A DNA stretch of 64,000 nucleotides from Comamonas composti DSM 21721 (GCF_000429845.1 NZ_AUCQ01000003.1:230378-294377), one strand, 5' to 3'. Positions 8,458 to 18,310 are shown, numbered from the stretch's first letter. The notes: generated by a model from the sequence alone, not told the origin. Numbers and translations: made by a program.

Positions 8458-11226
8458 TCAGCCGAGGTTGGGGGCAAGCAGGCGGCGCAGCTCTTCACGG
8501 TCCATGCCTCGGCGCGCGGCCATGTCTTCCAGCTGATCTTCGCCGATCTGACCCACGTTGAAATAGCTGGCCTCGGGATAGCCGATGTAAAAGCCGCTGA
8601 CGCTGGAGGCCGGGTTCATGGCCAGGCTTTCCGTGAGGCTCATGCCGATCTCGCCGGCATCCAGCACGGCGAACAAATCGGTCTTGGCGCTGTGGTCGGG
8701 GCAGGCCGGGTAGCCGGGCGCGGGCCGTATGCCCTGGTATTGCTCCTTGATGAGTTCTTCGTTGCTGAGCTGCTCTGCGGTGGCATAGCCCCACAAGTCC
8801 TTGCGCACGCGTTCGTGCAGGCACTCGGCAAAGGCTTCGGCCAGGCGGTCGGCCAGGGCCTTGAACATGATGGAGCTGTAGTCGTCCAGAGCATCCTGGA
8901 ACTCCTTGTCCTTCTTCTCGGCGCCAATGCCGGCGGTCACCGCAAACAGACCGGCGTAGTCCTTGATGCCCGAGTCCTTGGACGCCACAAAGTCGCTGAG
9001 GCAGCGGCTGGGGCGCATCACGCCATCGATCATCTGCTTTTCGGTCTGCTGGCGCATGCCGTACCAGGTCATGAGCACCTGGGTGCGCGACTCGTCGGCA
9101 TAGAACTCTATGTCGTCGCCCACGCGATTCGCGGGAAACAGGCCCATTACGCCATTGGCCTGCAGCCAGCGGCCCGTGATGATCCTGCCCAGCATGGCCT
9201 GGCCGTCGGCCAGTACCTTGCGTGCTTCCACGCCCACGATCTCGTCGTCGAGTATGGCCGGATAGGGCCCGGCGAGATCCCAGGTCTGGAAGAACGGTCC
9301 CCAGTCTATGTAGCGCGCGATCTCGGCGAGGTCGAAGTTTTTGAAGATGCGCCGGCCCAGGGCGCGAGGCACCACGGGAGCGTGGGTGGAGAAATCCACA
9401 GGCGTGTCGTTGGCGCGTGCCTGCTCCAGGCTCCAGAGCACGGTCTTCTTCTTGTTCGCATGCTGGGTGCGCACCTTGTCGTAATCGGCCTGTACCTCGG
9501 CCAGATAGTTGCTCTTGTTCTCGCCCAGCAGGCTTTGCGCCACGCTCACGCTGCGCGAGGCGTCGGGCACATAGACCACCGGGCCTTCGTACTTGGGCGC
9601 GATCTTCACGGCCGTATGCACGCGTGAGCAGGTGGCGCCGCCGATCAGCAGAGGGATCTTCTTGATGCGGAAATACTCGTCCTTGTCCATCTCGCCGGCC
9701 ACATACTGCATCTCCTCCAGGCTGGGCGTGATCAGGCCCGACAGGCCGATGATGTCCGCTCCCTCGGCCTTGGCACGTGCCAGGATCTCGTGGCAGGGCA
9801 CCATCACTCCCATGTTGATGACCTCGAAGTTGTTGCACTGAAGCACCACGGTGACGATGTTCTTGCCGATGTCGTGCACATCGCCCTTGACCGTGGCGAT
9901 CACGATCTTGCCCTTGCTGGACACGTCCAGACCCGCGGCCTCCTGGGCCTTTTTCTCTTCCTCGATATAGGGAATGAGATGGGCCACGGCCTGCTTCATC
10001 ACGCGCGCGCTCTTGACCACCTGAGGCAGGAACATCTTGCCCGCGCCGAACAGGTCGCCGACCACATTCATGCCATCCATGAGCGGACCTTCGATCACAT
10101 GCAGCGGACGTCCTCCACCCTGGACCACGATCTGCTGGTAGGCCTCCTCGGTGTCCTCGGTGATGAAGTCGGTAATGCCGTGCACCAGCGCATGCGACAG
10201 GCGCTGGCCCACGGAGACCGGCTTGTCGGGCGTGCCGCGCCACTCCAGCTTCTTGCTGTCATCCTTGGCCGCGCCCTTGGCTTCCTCGGCGACCTCCAGC
10301 AGGCGTTCGGCCGCATCGGGGCGGCGGTTGAGGACCACGTCCTCCACGCGCTCGCGCAGCCGGGGTTCGAGATCGTCGTACACGCCCACCATGCCGGCGT
10401 TGACGATGCCCATGTCCATGCCGGCCTTGATCGCGTGGTAGAGGAAGACCGTGTGTATGGCCTCGCGCACGGGGTCGTTGCCGCGAAAGCTGAACGACAC
10501 GTTGGACACGCCGCCGCTGACCTTGGCTCCGGGCAGGTTCTGCTTGATCCAGCGCACGGACTCGATGAAGTCCACCGCATAGTTGTTGTGCTCTTCTATG
10601 CCCGTGGCCACCGCAAAGATGTTGGGGTCGAAGATGATGTCCTCGGGGGCAAAGCCCACCTCGTCCACGAGGATGCGGTAGGCGCGCTCGCAGATTTCTA
10701 TCTTGCGCGCAAAGGTGTCGGCCTGGCCTTTCTCGTCGAAAGCCATGACCACGGCTGCGGCTCCATAGCGCTTGATGAGCTTGGCGTGGTGCTTGAACAG
10801 CTCCACGCCCTCCTTCATGGAGATGGAGTTGACGATGCCCTTGCCCTGCAGGCAGCGCAGGCCTGCCTCGATGACTTCCCATTTGGAGCTGTCCACCATG
10901 ACCGGCACCTTGGCGATGTCGGGCTCGGAGGCGATCAGGTTCAGAAAGCGCACCATGGCTGCCTTGCTGTCCAGCATGGCCTCGTCCATGTTGACGTCGA
11001 TCACCTGGGCGCCGTTCTCCACCTGCTGGCGCGCCACGGACAGTGCCTGCTCGTACTGCTCGTTGAGAACCATGCGCGCAAAGGCCTTGGAGCCCGTGAC
11101 GTTGGTGCGCTCGCCCACGTTGACGAACAGACTGCCCTCGCCAATGAAGACGGGCTCCAGGCCCGACAGGCGCATGGGAGGAAGGTTTGCAGCCTTTGCT
11201 GCAGCAGCGGAAGTGGCTAGGGACAT
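8458..11226 (-). CDS. metH: Cobalamin-dependent methionine synthase, folate/cobalamin/activation modules
   Basis: MetH transfers a methyl group from 5-methyltetrahydrofolate to homocysteine through cobalamin. The 922 residues cover the pterin-binding domain ([12 protein letters not shown] near residues 36-47), the B12-binding module with the histidine motif DVHDIGKN, and the C-terminal SAM-binding activation domain ending near RRLLAPNLG. The N-terminal homocysteine/zinc module of E. coli MetH (about 1,227 residues in total) is absent. A separate homocysteine methyltransferase gene is expected elsewhere, an arrangement I recall from related genomes, but it is not seen in this window. The ATG at 11226 is the natural start, and the leader carries an SAH riboswitch. 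A GNAT gene follows after 8 bp. Confidence 0.95.
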   Translation of the reverse strand: MSLATSAAAAKAANLPPMRLSGLEPVFIGEGSLFVNVGERTNVTGSKAFARMVLNEQYEQALSVARQQVENGAQVIDVNMDEAMLDSKAAMVRFLNLIASEPDIAKVPVMVDSSKWEVIEAGLRCLQGKGIVNSISMKEGVELFKHHAKLIKRYGAAAVVMAFDEKGQADTFARKIEICERAYRILVDEVGFAPEDIIFDPNIFAVATGIEEHNNYAVDFIESVRWIKQNLPGAKVSGGVSNVSFSFRGNDPVREAIHTVFLYHAIKAGMDMGIVNAGMVGVYDDLEPRLRERVEDVVLNRRPDAAERLLEVAEEAKGAAKDDSKKLEWRGTPDKPVSVGQRLSHALVHGITDFITEDTEEAYQQIVVQGGGRPLHVIEGPLMDGMNVVGDLFGAGKMFLPQVVKSARVMKQAVAHLIPYIEEEKKAQEAAGLDVSSKGKIVIATVKGDVHDIGKNIVTVVLQCNNFEVINMGVMVPCHEILARAKAEGADIIGLSGLITPSLEEMQYVAGEMDKDEYFRIKKIPLLIGGATCSRVHTAVKIAPKYEGPVVYVPDASRSVSVAQSLLGENKSNYLAEVQADYDKVRTQHANKKKTVLWSLEQARANDTPVDFSTHAPVVPRALGRRIFKNFDLAEIARYIDWGPFFQTWDLAGPYPAILDDEIVGVEARKVLADGQAMLGRIITGRWLQANGVMGLFPANRVGDDIEFYADESRTQVLMTWYGMRQQTEKQMIDGVMRPSRCLSDFVASKDSGIKDYAGLFAVTAGIGAEKKDKEFQDALDDYSSIMFKALADRLAEAFAECLHERVRKDLWGYATAEQLSNEELIKEQYQGIRPAPGYPACPDHSAKTDLFAVLDAGEIGMSLTESLAMNPASSVSGFYIGYPEASYFNVGQIGEDQLEDMAARRGMDREELRRLLAPNLG

Positions 11227-11308
11227 AGGCTCACCTGGGTTGGGGCAGCGCCGGACAAGTCCCTCATCGTGCAGACCGGTTCGGCGTCGCCTTCAAGGAC
11301 GACGACAG

Positions 11309-11396
11309 GTGAGCGTCGTTGTACTGGCCGCAAGGCAAAATCCAGCATCCGAGCCTGACGGTCTGTTGGAGTTGACCGCTGCAACGCTCCTCGGAA
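11309..11396 (-). ncRNA. S-adenosylhomocysteine (SAH) riboswitch upstream of metH
   Basis: On the minus strand the leader reads CCGAGGAGCGUUGCAGCGG, then a GCGGUC/GACCGU hairpin, then CAGGCUCGG and finally AACGACGCUCACC. CCGAG pairs with CUCGG (P2) and GAGCG with CGCUC (P1), and the order and loop sequences match the SAH riboswitch consensus. The element ends about 80 bases before the metH start. SAH riboswitches are known ON switches for SAH-recycling genes such as ahcY and metH, so accumulated SAH should raise metH expression. Confidence 0.9.
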
Positions 11397-11471
11397 AAAT
11401 GGTGATTTTACCGGCCCCGGGCGCGATCGGATCGAAGCGCGCCCATGCATGGCCGGCTCCGGCGGCCAGGC

Positions 11472-12161
11472 TCACACCGAGAGATAGGCCTTGAGGCGCT
11501 GCACATCGGTATCGGCGCGCGCCGTTTCATGCATGAAACGGCCACCCTCGAGAACCAGCAGGCGGTCGGCCACGTCCAGCGCAAAGGACAGCACCTGCTC
11601 GCTGACGACAATGGTGATGCGCCCCATCTTGCGAGTCTCTTTGAGGGCGTGTGCTATGTCCTTGATGATGGACGGCTGAATGCCCTCGGTGGGCTCGTCC
11701 AGCAGCAAGACCGTGGGCCTGGTGACCAGAGCGCGGGCAATCGCCAACTGCTGTTGCTGGCCGCCCGAGAGGTTGCCGCCCTTGCGTTTTCGCATCTCCC
11801 AAAGCACTGGAAACAGAGTGTAGATTTCTTCGGGGACATGCGTGCTCGCCGAATGCTCCAGCCCGGTGCGGATGTTCTCTTCCACGCTCAGGCTGGAGAA
11901 GATCATGCGTCCCTGAGGGACATAGGCTAGCCCCTTGGTCACCCGCCTGAAGCTCTCGAGCTGGGTCAGCTCCTGCCCCTGCACCCTGATGCTGCCCCTT
12001 TGTGCTGGCAACATGCCTATCAGGCTTTTGAACAGCGTGGTCTTGCCCATGCCGTTGCGGCCCATGATGGCCAGGGTTTCGTTTTCCCCGGCCTGGAAGC
12101 TCAGCCCATGCAGGACCTGGCTCTGGCCGTAGGCCACGCATAAGTTCTCGACTTGCAGCAT
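11472..12161 (-). CDS. urtE: Urea ABC transporter, ATP-binding subunit UrtE
   Basis: One of the two ATPases driving urea uptake through UrtBC. In the 229-residue protein the Walker A is GRNGMGKT (34-41), the signature LSGGQQQQLAIAR and Walker B VLLLDEPTEG, as in LivF/UrtE. I chose the ATG at 12161 because GGAG lies 7 bases upstream and MLQVENL is the usual UrtE beginning; two further in-frame ATGs lie slightly upstream. It is the last gene of urtABCDE, 22 bp after urtD. No urease genes are in the window. Confidence 0.92.
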   Translation of the reverse strand: MLQVENLCVAYGQSQVLHGLSFQAGENETLAIMGRNGMGKTTLFKSLIGMLPAQRGSIRVQGQELTQLESFRRVTKGLAYVPQGRMIFSSLSVEENIRTGLEHSASTHVPEEIYTLFPVLWEMRKRKGGNLSGGQQQQLAIARALVTRPTVLLLDEPTEGIQPSIIKDIAHALKETRKMGRITIVVSEQVLSFALDVADRLLVLEGGRFMHETARADTDVQRLKAYLSV

Positions 12162-12183
12162 CTGCAACTCCATTCGCATGTGT

Positions 12184-12927
12184 TCAATGCCCTAGATAGA
12201 CATCCACCACTCTGGGGTCGGCCTGCACCTTGCTCATGGAGCCCTCGGCGAGGACTTTTCCCTGGTGCATGACCGTGACCTTGTGGGCAATGCGGGCCAC
12301 AAATTCCATGTCGTGCTCGATCACGATCACCGAGCGGTTCTTGCAGATACGCTGCAGCAACTCGGCCGTGAGCTCGCGTTCGCGCGCGCTCATCCCGGCA
12401 ATGGGCTCGTCGAGCATCAGCAGCGCAGGGTCCTGGATGAGCAGCATGCCTATCTCCAGCCACTGCTTTTGACCATGGCTGAGCAGGCATGCATCCTGCT
12501 TCAGTTGCTCTTCCAGGCCTATTTCGTGGGCCACGGCATGCACTCGTGCGCCCACCTCCTGGGTGCGGCGGTAGCTCAGAGCTCCAAGAACCGAGCGGCC
12601 AGACGGATAGGAAACTTCAAGGTTCTGGAAGACCGACAGATTCTCGTAGATCGATGGGGTCTGGAACTTGCGCCCCATGCCCATGCGCACGCGCCGGTGC
12701 TCGGCAATGCGCGTGAGCTCCTGATTTCTGAACTTGATGCTGCCGCTGCTGGCGCGGATCTTGCCGCAGATCAGGTCCAGCAAAGTGGTCTTTCCAGCCC
12801 CGTTGGGGCCTATGACCACGCGCAGCTCGTTCTTGTCCACATACAGCGTCAGCGCGTCTATGGCCTTGAAGCCGTCAAAGGACACGCTCAGGTCTTCCAC
12901 GGCAAGGATGAAATCGGTCTCGCTCAT
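12184..12927 (-). CDS. urtD: Urea ABC transporter, ATP-binding subunit UrtD
   Basis: The 247-residue ATPase has Walker A GPNGAGKTT (40-48), the UrtD-typical signature LSHGQKQWLEIGM and Walker B ALLMLDEPIAGM, followed by the switch histidine in VIEHDMEF. It works with UrtE at the cytoplasmic face of UrtBC. The ATG at 12927 overlaps the urtC stop by four bases (ATGA), a sign of translational coupling. A longer reading frame upstream lies inside urtC and is not needed. Confidence 0.93.
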   Translation of the reverse strand: MSETDFILAVEDLSVSFDGFKAIDALTLYVDKNELRVVIGPNGAGKTTLLDLICGKIRASSGSIKFRNQELTRIAEHRRVRMGMGRKFQTPSIYENLSVFQNLEVSYPSGRSVLGALSYRRTQEVGARVHAVAHEIGLEEQLKQDACLLSHGQKQWLEIGMLLIQDPALLMLDEPIAGMSARERELTAELLQRICKNRSVIVIEHDMEFVARIAHKVTVMHQGKVLAEGSMSKVQADPRVVDVYLGH

Positions 12928-14123
12928 GACTTGCTCCAGGCCTGGACGTGCAAGGCATCGGGCATCGGGCGTGTCTTTCTTGGGGTTGGCTCGGGTGAGG
13001 ATGTGTCTGGCCTGGAGGGTATTGCCGGCGGTGGGGCAATCCTTTGGCGCCAGCCGCGCCACCAGGGACGTGCATGGCTGTGCCAGAGGCCGGCAAGACC
13101 CATGGGAAAGAACAGGGTCACGCCGATGAACAAGGCAGCCATGAGGAAAAGCCAGAGCTCGGGCAGGCTCTCGGAGAAGTAGGTCTTGCCAGCATTGACC
13201 AAGAGCGTGCCGTACACGGCGCCAATGAGACTCATGCGCCCGCCGACCGCAGCAAAAACCACCATTTCTATCGAAGGCACAATGCCCACGAAGCTGGGCG
13301 ACATGAAGCCGACCTGCAGTGTGAACAAGGCTCCGCCCAGGCCGGACAGGGCGGCGGCCAGGCAGAACACGAAGATCTTGAAGCTGGACACGTCATAGCC
13401 CGAAAAGCGCACGCGGTCTTCCTTGTCGCGCATGGCGAGCAGCAAGAGGCCCAGCTTGCCGGTCTGCACCCGGCGACACAGCCCGATGGAGACGAGCAGC
13501 AGGCTCACGCACAGGTAGTAGAGGAGGTATTTGGCGCTGTCGCTGCGTATGTCCCAGCCCCAGAGGGTCCTGAGGTCGGTGATGCCGTTGATCCCGCCCG
13601 TATAGCCCTGCTGGCCGATGATGAGCACCGAAAGAATCAGGGCTATGGCCTGGCTGATGATGGCAAAGTAGACCCCGCCCACGCGGCGTTTGAACAGCGC
13701 AAGACCCATGATCCAGGCCAGCAGCATGGGCATGGCGATGACGGCCAGCAGTGCAAATGGCAGGTGCTGAAACGGCTGCCAGAGCAGGGGCAGTTCTGTG
13801 AGCTGGTTCCAGTCCATGAAGTCGGGAATGCCTGGCGTGGACTGCATGCCGGTACTGGCCTTGTCCGAGGCTTCCAGCTTCAGGAACATGGCCATGGCAT
13901 AGCCGCCCAGGCCGAAGAAAATGCCCTGCCCCAGGCTGAGCACGCCGCCATAGCCCCAGACCATGACCAGGCCTACGGCCACGAAGGCGTAGCAGAGATA
14001 TTTGCCCACAAGATTGAGCCTGAAGATGTCGAGCCCCAGTGGAAGAACCAGCATCAGCAGGATGGCGAGCAGCAGCAGGCTGGCGAGCTGGTAGCGCCGG
14101 GCCCAGGCATAAAAGGCGTGCAT
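12924..14123 (-). CDS. urtC: Urea ABC transporter permease UrtC
   Basis: An inner-membrane permease of the LivM class, 399 residues, with about ten hydrophobic segments. It has the UrtC-typical GYGGVLSLGQGIFFGLGGYAMAM region near residues 57-79 and QGYTGGINGITD. It pairs with UrtB to form the urea channel. The C-terminal tail after GLWHSHARPWW is rich in arginine and proline. It overlaps urtD by four bases and starts 74 bp past urtB. Confidence 0.93.
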   Translation of the reverse strand: MHAFYAWARRYQLASLLLLAILLMLVLPLGLDIFRLNLVGKYLCYAFVAVGLVMVWGYGGVLSLGQGIFFGLGGYAMAMFLKLEASDKASTGMQSTPGIPDFMDWNQLTELPLLWQPFQHLPFALLAVIAMPMLLAWIMGLALFKRRVGGVYFAIISQAIALILSVLIIGQQGYTGGINGITDLRTLWGWDIRSDSAKYLLYYLCVSLLLVSIGLCRRVQTGKLGLLLLAMRDKEDRVRFSGYDVSSFKIFVFCLAAALSGLGGALFTLQVGFMSPSFVGIVPSIEMVVFAAVGGRMSLIGAVYGTLLVNAGKTYFSESLPELWLFLMAALFIGVTLFFPMGLAGLWHSHARPWWRGWRQRIAPPPAIPSRPDTSSPEPTPRKTRPMPDALHVQAWSKS

Positions 14124-14197
14124 GATTCAACTCCGGTGAACTGACAGAGGCTGTGGATGCGGCAAAGCGCAGAGACTGTCCCGTCTTCGCAAGGGGT

Positions 14198-15112
14198 TCA
14201 GCGTCTGAGCCTGGAGGCGAACAGGCCCTGGGGCCTGAGCATGAGAATGCAGACGATCAGAAAAAGCGTGAGCACTCTGGCCATGGAGCCGGCCAGAAAG
14301 AACTCGGCAATGGACTGCGCCTGGGCAATGCCAAAGGCCGATGCCACGGTCCCCAGCAGGCTGGTTGCGCCGCCAAAAGTCACGACCAGGAAAGAGTCCA
14401 CGATGTAGAGCGAGCCCGTGGTCGGGCCCGTGGAGCCGATGGTGGTGAACGCGGCGCCAGCGACACCGGCAATGCCGCAGCCTATGGCAAATGTCAGCCG
14501 GTCGGTTTTGCGGGTGTTGATGCCTATGGCATTCGCCATGGGGCGGTTGTTGACCGTGGCCCGCACGCGCAGTCCCCAGCGGCTTTGATGCAAGGCCATG
14601 AGTACGGCGGCCGTGACCAGCAGCGTCAGCAGCAATACGAACAGCCCGTTGATGGGGATGTCCAGCCCCTGCGCCGGAGCCCATGAGCCCAGCAGCCATT
14701 CTGGTAAGACCGGGCTGACTTCCTTCGGGCCGATGAGGCTGCGAAAGCATTGCTGCAGGCCCAGGCTGAGCCCCCAGGTGGCCAGCAAGGTGTCCAGGGG
14801 ACGCTGGTAAAGGTGGCGGATCAGCGCCCATTCCACAAGCCATCCGAGTGCAAATGCAAGCCCGAAGGCCGCTGCAATCGCCAGCGGGAAGTAGTAGGCC
14901 ACAAGACCCGGGGTGTGCTGGCTGACGAAGGCCGAGCACAGATAGATGGCATAGGCCCCGAGGGTCATGAACTCGCCATGGGCCATATTGATCACGCCCA
15001 TCTGACCAAAGATGATCGCCAGGCCCAGGCCCATGAGCAGCAGAACGGCAAACAGGCTCAGACCCGCAAAGCCCTGCATGAGGCCAATGTTCAGCATTTC
15101 GGAAAGCGTCAT
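14198..15112 (-). CDS. urtB: Urea ABC transporter permease UrtB
   Basis: A LivH-class permease of 304 residues with the family hallmark GLAIIFGQMGVINMAHGEFMTLGAY and the later TIGSTGPTTGSLYIVDSFLVV. I chose the ATG at 15112 because AGGAG lies 8 bases upstream; the frame stays open about 100 codons further but that stretch is not UrtB-like and overlaps urtA. The urtA-urtB gap of 71 bp holds a hairpin. Confidence 0.92.
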   Translation of the reverse strand: MTLSEMLNIGLMQGFAGLSLFAVLLLMGLGLAIIFGQMGVINMAHGEFMTLGAYAIYLCSAFVSQHTPGLVAYYFPLAIAAAFGLAFALGWLVEWALIRHLYQRPLDTLLATWGLSLGLQQCFRSLIGPKEVSPVLPEWLLGSWAPAQGLDIPINGLFVLLLTLLVTAAVLMALHQSRWGLRVRATVNNRPMANAIGINTRKTDRLTFAIGCGIAGVAGAAFTTIGSTGPTTGSLYIVDSFLVVTFGGATSLLGTVASAFGIAQAQSIAEFFLAGSMARVLTLFLIVCILMLRPQGLFASRLRR

Positions 15113-15146
15113 GCGAGAGCTCCTGCGTGCAAACCAGCCGGGAATC

Positions 15147-15174
15147 TGCCAGGTAGCCGAAAGGCCGCCTGGCA
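15147..15174 (-). promoter_or_regulatory. Hairpin between urtA and urtB
   Basis: TGCCAGG and CCTGGCA form a 7-bp stem with partly pairing inner bases, without a following T-run. Hairpins after binding-protein genes commonly protect that mRNA segment or cause partial termination, giving more binding protein than permease. This role is inferred from position. Confidence 0.45.
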
Positions 15175-15183
15175 AGGAGTGCT

Positions 15184-16434
15184 TCAATACCCCTTGGGAA
15201 AAGGGTCGGGCCGTATGAGATCGGGTGACTCGGCCACCACCTTGAAGCTGCCGTCGGGCAAGCCCATGGCAATGCGCGACTTGCTCCACAGGTGGTGGTT
15301 GGCATCGAGCTTCACATAGCCTTCGGGTGCGATCTTGAGCTCCAGGCCGGGCGAGGCAAGCACGACCTTGTTCACATCGAAGCTGCCGGCCTTTTCGACA
15401 GCTGCCTTCCACAGCCAGGGAGAGAGGTAGCCCGACTGGGTGGTGTCGCCTATGACGGCCTTGGTGCCGTATCTGGCCTTGAAGGCTTTGACGAATTTCT
15501 TGTTGTTGGCGTTGTCCAGGGTCTGGAAATACTTCATGGAGGAGTAAAAGCCCGCGAAATTTTCTCCGCCTATGCCCGTCATCTCGTCTTCGGTGACTGC
15601 CCAGGTCAACAGCAACTGCTTGGCCGAGGTGATCCCGGCGGCCTTGAGTGCTTTGTAGAAAGCCACGGTAGAGCCACCGACCACGGCAATCAGCAGGCAG
15701 TCGGGCTTTTGCAGCTTGATCTTGTTCATCAGCGGGCCGAAGCTCGTGCTGTCCATCGGGTAGTACTCTTCGCCGACGATCCGGCCTTTTTGCACACCCT
15801 CTATGTGCTTGCGTGCAATCTTCATCACGGTGCGGGGCCAGATGTAGTCCGAGCCCACAAAGAAAAAATTCTTGGCGTTTTTTTCCTTCTTCGCCCAGTC
15901 CAGGCTGTAGAGGATTTGCTGGGTGGCTTCCTGGCCTGTATAGATCACGTTCTTCGACTGTTCGAGGCCCTCATAGAAAGTGGGGTAGTAGAGCAGGCCG
16001 TTTTCCTTCTCGAAGATCGGCAGCACGGCCTTGCGCGAAGCACTGGTCCAGCAGCCGAAGACGGCCGCGCAGCGGTCGTTGATCAGCAGCTTCTTGGACT
16101 TTTCGGCAAACGTGGGCCAGTCCGAGGCACCGTCCTCCTTGATGAGCCGGATCTTGCGGCCCAGAACGCCGCCTTGGGCGTTGATCTCTTCTATGGCCAA
16201 CTGCTCGGCCTGCATGGCTCCGGTCTCGGAAATCGCCATAATGCCCGTGGCCGAGTGCAGTTGCCCCACCACTACCTCGGAGCTGCTCACGGCCAGCCCC
16301 GTGGTGTTGACCAAGGCCTCTGCCAAAGACCAGGCAGGGAAGCCGGCCATGGATGCGGCTCCCAGAGTCTGTAGCAGGCGGCGCCGATCACGGGCTGTGG
16401 CCTGCCCCGAGTCGAATTCGGATGGTTGCTTCAT
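15184..16434 (-). CDS. urtA: Urea ABC transporter substrate-binding protein UrtA
   Basis: The periplasmic urea receptor, 416 residues. It opens with a twin-arginine-like signal (DRRRLLQTLGAASMAGF), so export may be by Tat. The mature part shows SEVVVGQLHSATGIMAISE and the type I binding-protein fold shared with amide/urea receptors such as FmdD and AmiC. It is the first gene of urtABCDE. The 461-bp region upstream, shared with the divergent response-regulator gene, must hold the promoter; I found no convincing sigma-54 site on the minus strand. Confidence 0.93.
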   Translation of the reverse strand: MKQPSEFDSGQATARDRRRLLQTLGAASMAGFPAWSLAEALVNTTGLAVSSSEVVVGQLHSATGIMAISETGAMQAEQLAIEEINAQGGVLGRKIRLIKEDGASDWPTFAEKSKKLLINDRCAAVFGCWTSASRKAVLPIFEKENGLLYYPTFYEGLEQSKNVIYTGQEATQQILYSLDWAKKEKNAKNFFFVGSDYIWPRTVMKIARKHIEGVQKGRIVGEEYYPMDSTSFGPLMNKIKLQKPDCLLIAVVGGSTVAFYKALKAAGITSAKQLLLTWAVTEDEMTGIGGENFAGFYSSMKYFQTLDNANNKKFVKAFKARYGTKAVIGDTTQSGYLSPWLWKAAVEKAGSFDVNKVVLASPGLELKIAPEGYVKLDANHHLWSKSRIAMGLPDGSFKVVAESPDLIRPDPFPKGY

Positions 16435-16895
16435 GAAACGCTCCTTGTACGAGTGGAGTTAATGCACTGCAGCAAGACTAGGTACAAGAAAGAAGGCTTC
16501 CCATACGTTAATTGCCGTAGCGGGCTCGGGCCGTGCATGCCCCGTGACTCTCCCCTGGCAGGAACGTTTTTTGCATGAGCGCCGGCATGATTTTCATCAA
16601 GGCTTCACATCGACTTACAGGCTGCCACTGACTTGGGCCGTATGCACAAGTCATAAGGAGAAGAGGGCGGGAGGCGGGATTCGGGCAGGAGTGCCCGCTC
16701 TTGGTGCCGACTGGCCAGTGTTCTGAGTATTTACTCCCCAATTGAGGGCAAAGAAGCCTTTCTGCCCTGTCCCTGCGCGTGAGGGCTGGAACAGGCTTGA
16801 AGGCACGTAGGTCATCACTTCAAACCTGAGTTTCTGGCCATGCAACTGCGTGAAAAATGCGAGTCATTTGCGCGAGCAACCGGAGTCCGAGTCAT
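16435..16895. other. Divergent urtA / response-regulator intergenic region
   Basis: No convincing gene is present in these 461 bases. A degenerate NtrC-like dyad, TGCCCGCTCTTGGTGCC, lies at 16692-16708 and matches 9 of the 12 conserved positions. Promoters for urtA (minus) and the response regulator (plus) must both lie here, but no -24/-12 or clear -35/-10 pair stands out. Confidence 0.4.
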
Positions 16896-17759
16896 ATGAA
16901 CAGGCAATACAGCATTCTTGTGGTGGACCAGGCTGCGGAAAGCCTGCGCATGCTGGGCAATGCGCTCGGCGCCGACGGCCATGCGGTGATGGAAGCCAGG
17001 AGCGGGCAGGAGGCCCTGCAACTGCTCAAGCGCCGTGTGCCGGACGGGGTGCTGCTGGATGCCTGCATTCCCGGCATGGACGGCTTTGCGCTGTGCCGCG
17101 AGATCAGGTCCATGTCGCCCTGGTCCCAGGTGCCTGTGCTGTTCATGACCGATTCGCCGGATACCGAGCAGGTCCTCAAAGGCTTTGCGAGTGGAGGCGT
17201 CGACTATGTGCCCAAGCCCGTGCGCCTTCCAGAGGTCCTGGCCAGGCTCGCGACCCATTTGCGCAATGCGCAGGCCATCAGGTTGGCACGTGAAGCCGTG
17301 GACCTGGCGGGTCTGGGGGTCGTGGTACTGGATGCCCAGGGGCAGGTCGTCTGGCACTCTCCCCGGGCCGAGCGCTGGCTGACCCAGGCTTTCGAGCAGG
17401 ATCAGGCCTCAAGCTGGCTGGTGCAGGCCTGGCAGCAAGGCCGGGCGGTGCTGCGGCTGGCGGACGGCAGGCAGTTGCAGGCGCAGTACATGGGGGATTG
17501 CGGCCAGGCCGAGCCCATGTTGCTGTTGAGCCTGGCTGATTCCGCAAATGCATCCTGGCTGGAGCAGGTGGCACTGACTCCGCGTGAGGCCGAGGTCCTG
17601 TCCTGGCTCAACAAGGGAAAGACCAACCGCGACATTGCGGACATTCTGGGCATGAGCCACCGCACGGTGAGCAAGCACCTCGAACACATCTTCGAGAAGC
17701 TGGGTGTCGAAACCCGCACTGCGGCAGCGGCCCTGGCAAGCCAGTTGCTCAAGGCCTGA
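16896..17759 (+). CDS. Response regulator with REC and LuxR-type HTH domains
   Basis: A 287-residue two-component regulator. The receiver domain (about 1-120) has D55 as phosphoacceptor in LLDACIPGMDG, T85 and K107 in KPVR, but the usual paired acids at the start are reduced to VVDQ (D11 followed by Q), which may weaken metal binding. A middle segment (about 125-215) contains GVVVLDAQGQVVWHSPRAE, PAS-like. The C-terminal LuxR helix-turn-helix begins at LTPREAEVLSWL with NRDIADILGMSHRTVSKHL. I chose the ATG at 16896; an upstream start would add 13 residues. Its divergence from urtA suggests control of urea uptake. No histidine kinase lies in the window. Confidence 0.82.
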   Translation: MNRQYSILVVDQAAESLRMLGNALGADGHAVMEARSGQEALQLLKRRVPDGVLLDACIPGMDGFALCREIRSMSPWSQVPVLFMTDSPDTEQVLKGFASGGVDYVPKPVRLPEVLARLATHLRNAQAIRLAREAVDLAGLGVVVLDAQGQVVWHSPRAERWLTQAFEQDQASSWLVQAWQQGRAVLRLADGRQLQAQYMGDCGQAEPMLLLSLADSANASWLEQVALTPREAEVLSWLNKGKTNRDIADILGMSHRTVSKHLEHIFEKLGVETRTAAAALASQLLKA

Positions 17760-17779
17760 ACATGATTGCGAGCCTGCTT

Positions 17780-18232
17780 TTAGGCAGCAACAGACCTGGC
17801 CGAGGCCGGCAGCCCGAAAACACTGTCGAAGCCCCAGTTGAACACATAGGTGTAGGCCAGAAAGAACATCAGCAACCAGAGCTGCGTGACCATTGCCTCC
17901 CACAAGGAGATGCCAAACCACCAGGCCATGAGCGGGATCAACATCAGCGCCAGGCCACCTTCGAAGCCCAGGGCATGGATCACGCGGCGTAGCACGGAGC
18001 GGCCCTTGACGCTTTGGCGAGCCTCCCATTTTTCGAACAAATGGTTGAACGTCAGGTTCCAGATGATGGCCAATACAGATGCGGCCACTGCCATGGCGCC
18101 AGAGTGGCCGGCACTTTGGCCTATGGCGATGAACAGCAGGCTCGCGGCAATGATGGCAAACAGCTCATACAGGGAAACGAAGACGATTTTGCGCATGGGG
18201 CCTTGAAGCCCCTTGTTTTTTTGAAAAGTCAT
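17780..18232 (-). CDS. PACE-family efflux transporter (AceI-like, two bacterial transmembrane pair domains)
   Basis: A 150-residue membrane protein with four predicted helices in two repeats. The motifs ELFAIIAASLLF, IIWNLTFNHLFEKWE, RVIHALGFEGGL and YTYVFNWGFD are those of proteobacterial antimicrobial compound efflux proteins, which export cationic biocides such as chlorhexidine in AceI; the native substrate may be short diamines. It is divergent from a LysR gene across 78 bp, mirroring the AceI/AceR pairing, so that LysR is its likely regulator. Confidence 0.88.
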   Translation of the reverse strand: MTFQKNKGLQGPMRKIVFVSLYELFAIIAASLLFIAIGQSAGHSGAMAVAASVLAIIWNLTFNHLFEKWEARQSVKGRSVLRRVIHALGFEGGLALMLIPLMAWWFGISLWEAMVTQLWLLMFFLAYTYVFNWGFDSVFGLPASARSVAA

Positions 18233-18283
18233 GGGCGCAGTGTATTTCCTTGAAATTGAACGTAAAAGTTATATTCTTTCAGT

Positions 18284-18295
18284 TTTATTGATAAA
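18284..18295. promoter_or_regulatory. AT-rich dyad between PACE and LysR genes (candidate operator)
   Basis: TTTATTGATAAA is a perfect 5-bp inverted repeat with a 2-bp centre in the 78-bp divergent gap, 16 bp before the LysR start. The position suits a LysR-type site that controls both genes. Short AT-rich dyads occur by chance, so this is tentative. Confidence 0.35.
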
Positions 18296-18310
18296 TGAAC
18301 TGCGGGCGTC

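Noticed and set aside
16547..16575. Apparent sigma-54-like sequence TGGCAGG...TTGCA before the response regulator
   Set aside because: The GG to GC spacing is 14 bp rather than 10, which RpoN does not tolerate.
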